From: Akkermansiaceae bacterium UBA1506
Lineage (GTDB): Bacteria; Verrucomicrobiota; Verrucomicrobiia; Verrucomicrobiales; DEV007
Direction of reading: 5' to 3'
Assembly: GCA_002323995.1 (NCBI GenBank)
Contig: DCQY01000123.1
Span: 1-45,009 of the forward strand
DNA length: 45,009 bases
A program made the translations under genes and the position numbers. The notes under the pieces were generated by a model. That model did not search any database. It was not told the DNA's origin and saw only the letters and a list, made by a program, of their open reading frames with translations. Each line of letters opens with the position of its first letter. The first letter of the stretch is position 1. Of this stretch, positions 41,703-45,009 are shown one piece after another.

Positions 41703-43013
41703 TCAGCGCCCTGCTCCTCTAACTGCCAAAACAACATTCAGTCCCCCGAAGGCTCGGCAGATCACCAGAGCCACATCACCTTCGAGCTCTGTGTGCGTTC
41801 TTCCAACGGGCAAGCCAGCTAGCTGCGGATCAACTTCCGAGAAGGAGGAGACTCCGGGGACAATCCCTCTTTTCAAGGACTCTAAGGTCATAATCAAATC
41901 CACGATTCCAGCAGCTCCGATTAGGTGTCCGTAAGCCCACTTAAAAGCTGTCACAGGCGGAATATTCTCACCAAAGACTGACTCAATAGCAAGGCCCTCC
42001 GTCAAATCAGACGCCTTAGTTCCGTTGCCGTGAGCGCAAATCATTCCCACGTCTGATGGCACCAGACCCGCATTTTCAAGCGCCTCCTCTATCGCTCTTT
42101 TCAGCCCCTCTCCCGTCGGGTTCAACTCGACGGTTCCGGTCGCCTCGCAGGTGCTCCCGAAACCGAGGAATTCACCAATCACCTCAGCGCCTCGTTCCAC
42201 GGCGTCAGATTGTTTTTCCAAGACGATTGCACCTCCGCCTTCGCCAAAGACAGTCCCGGAACGTGAGGCATCGAAAGGCTTCGGAATTTCACGAGAGAGT
42301 AATCCGAGAGTCTCATAATAAAGCATATGTTCCGGCTCCAGGACCGAATCATGTCCAACTGCAACAATACGATCCGCTTCATCGTTGAGAATAGCGGAGG
42401 CGGATTCAGCGACCGCCATTGGGCTGCTTGCACACTGGTTCGTGATGCAAGCGTTCGTTCCCTTCAACTGCCACTGGATACCTACGTGACACAACACATT
42501 GTTGGGAAGATTTCGCAGTAACCACATTGGGGTCACCTGATTACTCAATTCTCTGCCAAAACCAGTCAATTCCCCTTTCACTTCATGAATTAACGGAAGG
42601 AAATCGTAGTCGTCATGGTAATTCGCCCCGCCCGACCCGACGATGAGTCCACTGCGGTCATTGAATGAATCGCGGCTTGAATCAGTCATCGTTTCCCGAC
42701 AATTCAGCACTCCTGATTCTTTAATGGCCTGCTCTGACGCGTAGATTCCATACATATCCTTGCGTGAAATTGTCTTATGAAGTTTCCGGTCGGGCACTAA
42801 CGTCCGGTTGTCTTCTTTAACTTCAGACGCAATCCCACAAGGCCAGCTAGAACTGTCCCACTCGTATCGTCGGACCCGGCCGCGTTCCCAATGAAATTTG
42901 TCGATCGACGATTCTCCGGACTCGATCCTCGCCCATATCTCGGCCACAGTCGCGCCTGATCCACAGACGATACCACTCCCGGTGAAAACGATTCTCTCAG
43001 AAGACGAATTCAT
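41703..43013 (-). CDS. Beta-ketoacyl-ACP synthase II-like (second ketosynthase)
   Basis: The 436-residue protein is a FabF-type thiolase-fold ketosynthase. The catalytic Cys is C194 in TNQCASSPMA, and the histidines are H328 in CAHGNGTKASD and H363 in YGHLIGAAGIVD; the Lys in AFKWAYGH is kept. It is more divergent than its neighbour (the TAC-type motif is NQC), but the triad is intact, so it does not look like an inactive chain-length factor. Elongation of an ACP-bound chain is the likely job. Its start overlaps the upstream ketosynthase stop by an ATGA, and the AcpS-LpxL gene follows 29 bases later. Confidence 0.88.
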   Translation of the reverse strand: MNSSSERIVFTGSGIVCGSGATVAEIWARIESGESSIDKFHWERGRVRRYEWDSSSWPCGIASEVKEDNRTLVPDRKLHKTISRKDMYGIYASEQAIKESGVLNCRETMTDSSRDSFNDRSGLIVGSGGANYHDDYDFLPLIHEVKGELTGFGRELSNQVTPMWLLRNLPNNVLCHVGIQWQLKGTNACITNQCASSPMAVAESASAILNDEADRIVAVGHDSVLEPEHMLYYETLGLLSREIPKPFDASRSGTVFGEGGGAIVLEKQSDAVERGAEVIGEFLGFGSTCEATGTVELNPTGEGLKRAIEEALENAGLVPSDVGMICAHGNGTKASDLTEGLAIESVFGENIPPVTAFKWAYGHLIGAAGIVDLIMTLESLKRGIVPGVSSFSEVDPQLAGLPVGRTHTELEGDVALVICRAFGGLNVVLAVRGAGR

Positions 43014-44311
43014 TTTTCTACCCCCTCCGGATTTAGAAATACGAGTGAGCTGTTAGAACCGCCAAAACCAAGCGAGTTGGAAAGAGCCGCGCGAATCTTT
43101 ACTGATTTTGACTCATTTACAACGAGGCTAACATCACAATCAGGGTCGCGATGCTGAAGGTTGGCATTGACTGGTGCGATACTGTCCCGAATCGCAAGGC
43201 AACATACCGCCGCCTCCACGGCACCTGCAGCCGCGATTAAATGACCCATGCAACTCTTGGTGGAGCTAACGTTGACTTCGTTAATTCGAGACTCAAAGAC
43301 CTTCCTGATCGCCGCACATTCACTTCGATCGTTCATCTGTGTCGACGTGCCGTGAGCATTCACGTAATCAATCTCGTCAGCACTGATACCCGCATCTTTT
43401 AGCGCCTGTTCAATTGCTTGAATCGGGCCATCGCCATCCGGCGGCGAATCCGTGATTCGATAACAACTTAAGGAATTTCCATCCCCACCTAGTTCAGCAT
43501 AAATCGTTGCTCCCCGCTCTATTGCATCGCTCCAATCTTCAAGAACGAGAAAACCGGATCCTTCCCCCAAAAGAAATCCGTTTCTGGTCTCATCAAAGGG
43601 TCGACTAGCGCCTGTTGGGTTGTCATTATCAGTCGATAAAGCCCCGAGAAGGCAAAACCCTGAAATCCCGATTGGATTCAGCATGGAGTCAAAGCCCCCG
43701 GCAAGAACTTTGTCACACTGACCTCGTCGCAAGGCCTTCAAAGCGGACCCAATCGCCTGACCTCCCGAGGCACAGGCAGTATGCACCGACGTGGCGTATC
43801 CGCGAATCCCAAAGGCTTTCGCAAGGACGGTAAGTCCTGCGTTGGACTGCCATCGACAGAAGTTGATGGGGTCAGCAGGAAAATCATCACTTAAAAGTCT
43901 GTCTGGGTAGAACTGTCCCTCCTCTGTCGCGTAGTCTTCGACGACTTTTAAATCGTCATAATCTACCGACATCATTCCCGCACCGACGGCAAGACCCCAA
44001 CGATGAGAGTCCGATTCATTCGGGGCGATACCGGCATCTTCCAGAGCTTCCTCAGCCGCCGCAAGAGCATAAGCATGAGCACGGGAGGCTCCTTTGAGCA
44101 ATTTTCGACACGGGCCAGCGTTTTCCCGATCAAAATCCTTCACTTCTGCTCCGATTGTCGTTGAGAAACCGGTCGCATCAAAGTTTTCGATTTGTGCTCC
44201 TCCACTCTTTCCTTCTTGGAGAGCCCTCCAGGTGGATTCACGGTCATTCCCTACCGGGGTAACCAAACCAATGCCCGTGACTGCAATCCGGCGTTTTCCC
44301 TCACCATTCAT
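43010..44311 (-). CDS. Beta-ketoacyl-ACP synthase II (FabF-type)
   Basis: The 433-residue ketosynthase begins with the RRIAVTGIGLVTPVGND opening. The catalytic Cys is C180 in HTACASGGQAIG, with H320 in NAHGTSTQMND and H357 in SCMGHLIAAAGAVE. All three residues are intact, so it should catalyse decarboxylative condensation with malonyl-ACP. It overlaps both neighbours by ATGA (the dehydratase upstream and the second ketosynthase downstream), so it is part of a coupled operon, not the housekeeping fabF unless this is the only copy. No malonyltransferase, ketoreductase or ACP gene is within the window. Confidence 0.92.
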   Translation of the reverse strand: MNGEGKRRIAVTGIGLVTPVGNDRESTWRALQEGKSGGAQIENFDATGFSTTIGAEVKDFDRENAGPCRKLLKGASRAHAYALAAAEEALEDAGIAPNESDSHRWGLAVGAGMMSVDYDDLKVVEDYATEEGQFYPDRLLSDDFPADPINFCRWQSNAGLTVLAKAFGIRGYATSVHTACASGGQAIGSALKALRRGQCDKVLAGGFDSMLNPIGISGFCLLGALSTDNDNPTGASRPFDETRNGFLLGEGSGFLVLEDWSDAIERGATIYAELGGDGNSLSCYRITDSPPDGDGPIQAIEQALKDAGISADEIDYVNAHGTSTQMNDRSECAAIRKVFESRINEVNVSSTKSCMGHLIAAAGAVEAAVCCLAIRDSIAPVNANLQHRDPDCDVSLVVNESKSVKIRAALSNSLGFGGSNSSLVFLNPEGVEK

Positions 44312-45009
44312 AGACTTTTCTTCGCAAGCATAACTCGCGCGCTGCTGTTCCGGCGTTTTCCTTTACGACTTTGCACGAGAATCGAAGCCTGTTCGCCATC
44401 AATCTTGTCTACTTTTCCGAAGAGTTCCAGCACTTCTCCCGGCGGCATAAAGGAGCGTAATTTCACATCTTGCATCCCAACGACCGCCCACGGTCCACCG
44501 TCAAGGTTTGCGATTAAATCAGCAACAAATTTAAGTTTCAAATCCATTAACAAGGTACCAGGAAACACGGGCCTTCGAGGAAAGTGGTCTCCAAAGAAGG
44601 CCGCTTCATGAGGAACCGTAAATTGACCTTCCCGCTCTCCATCACCTTTCTCGACCGATTCGAAATTAACCGATTCCACCCCGCCAAAAGCATCTGGTGG
44701 AGCCCCGGATTCAACGAGGAGTCGATACCTCTGCCTTACCGCCGCAGGATTATCAAAATCTTCCATTAGAACCATCGGCCCAAGACAATTCAACAACTTG
44801 GCCACGGGTTTGTCGTCGACCGACGCTACCCCGCTGTAGGCGACGGCTTCCTCATCAGCTCTGGTCAGGGTCGCTTCGAGCTTTAAGATATCACCAGGAA
44901 AAGCATCACCGCAGAACTCGACAACGGAAGCGATTCCTGCTACCGGACGATACTTGAAATTGACCGCAGCCATTGATGACATCGCTGCGCACTGGCCGAT
45001 TGACTCGGC
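44308..45009 (-). CDS. Tandem hot-dog FabZ-like dehydratase, partial at the right edge
   Basis: The frame is open to the window edge, so the true start lies outside (no stop above 44308 over 234 codons). The visible protein starts inside a first hot-dog domain (AESIGQCAAMSSMAAVNF helix, then PGDILKLEATL and a closing VAKLLNCL strand). A second hot-dog follows with the FabZ signature FFGDHFPRRPVFPGTLLMD (His codon at 44584-44586, acidic Asp codon at 44542-44544 where FabZ usually has Glu) and VKLRSFMPPGEVLEL. The duplication resembles the paired dehydratase domains of polyene and polyunsaturated fatty-acid systems. It would dehydrate beta-hydroxyacyl chains for the ketosynthases that follow with overlapping starts. 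Confidence 0.85.
   Translation of the reverse strand, partial: AESIGQCAAMSSMAAVNFKYRPVAGIASVVEFCGDAFPGDILKLEATLTRADEEAVAYSGVASVDDKPVAKLLNCLGPMVLMEDFDNPAAVRQRYRLLVESGAPPDAFGGVESVNFESVEKGDGEREGQFTVPHEAAFFGDHFPRRPVFPGTLLMDLKLKFVADLIANLDGGPWAVVGMQDVKLRSFMPPGEVLELFGKVDKIDGEQASILVQSRKGKRRNSSARVMLAKKSL

Noticed and set aside
41703..43013. Reading the second ketosynthase as an inactive chain-length factor
   Set aside because: C194, H328 and H363 are all present, and chain-length factors usually lose the Cys.
43010..44311. Calling this ketosynthase the genome's housekeeping fabF
   Set aside because: The overlapping neighbours include a second ketosynthase, a tandem dehydratase and an AcpS fusion, which is not a housekeeping arrangement. 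It cannot be fully excluded without the rest of the genome.
1..45009. CRISPR array, tRNA, rRNA, insertion sequence or prophage
   Set aside because: No direct-repeat array, cloverleaf, transposase motif or phage structural gene was found on either strand by reading. A formal scan was not possible.

Overview
The window looks like a chromosomal segment from a member of the PVC superphylum, most likely a marine Verrucomicrobiota and less likely a planctomycete. The evidence is domain content. There is a planctomycete-type cytochrome/PSD1 protein paired with a DUF1501 protein, a TIGR02603-like heme protein next to a TIGR02604-like propeller, two PQQ-propeller proteins, a sulfatase, and Wza-type export proteins that imply an outer membrane. 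The phylum call is inference. No rRNA, tRNA, CRISPR array, insertion sequence or phage gene was seen.

Layout. Positions 1-189 hold the start of a secreted peroxiredoxin-like gene (minus strand). Positions 569-10614 (plus) are a secreted redox/glycan block: PSCyt1-DUF1549-DUF1553, DUF1501, a PQQ propeller, and an overlapping cytochrome/propeller pair. Positions 10899-18373 (minus) are a sugar-use locus: SGNH hydrolase, sulfatase, fuconolactonase-like amidohydrolase, FucU mutarotase, a glucosamine-6-phosphate deaminase with a decayed deacetylase domain, an intact PIG-L deacetylase, and a GntR/LacI hybrid regulator. A near-perfect 21-bp palindrome lies in the middle and is a good operator candidate. 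Positions 18508-26056 hold a CPBP protease, an acyltransferase with ankyrin repeats inserted in it, a small Cys-rich ORF, Mrp, a second PQQ propeller and RpoN.

Positions 26268-32333 (plus) encode two Wza-like export proteins and an OppABC-type peptide importer without its ATPases. Positions 32709-37222 (minus) carry an acetylesterase-like SGNH protein, an M14 peptidase, a secreted alpha/beta hydrolase and an unknown membrane-anchored protein. Positions 37336-40452 (plus) are translation and nucleotide housekeeping: fmt, pyrH, frr, plus a GlmU-like hexapeptide-repeat protein.

The right edge (40480-45009, minus) is the most unusual part. It is a tightly overlapping operon with a tandem hot-dog dehydratase (cut by the window edge), two ketosynthases that both keep their catalytic triads, and a fusion of a holo-ACP synthase to an LpxL-type lipid acyltransferase. 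The set resembles type II fatty-acid/polyketide clusters such as aryl polyene or flexirubin loci, and the fusion suggests the product is attached to a lipid. The cluster continues past the window, so its product cannot be named from this sequence.
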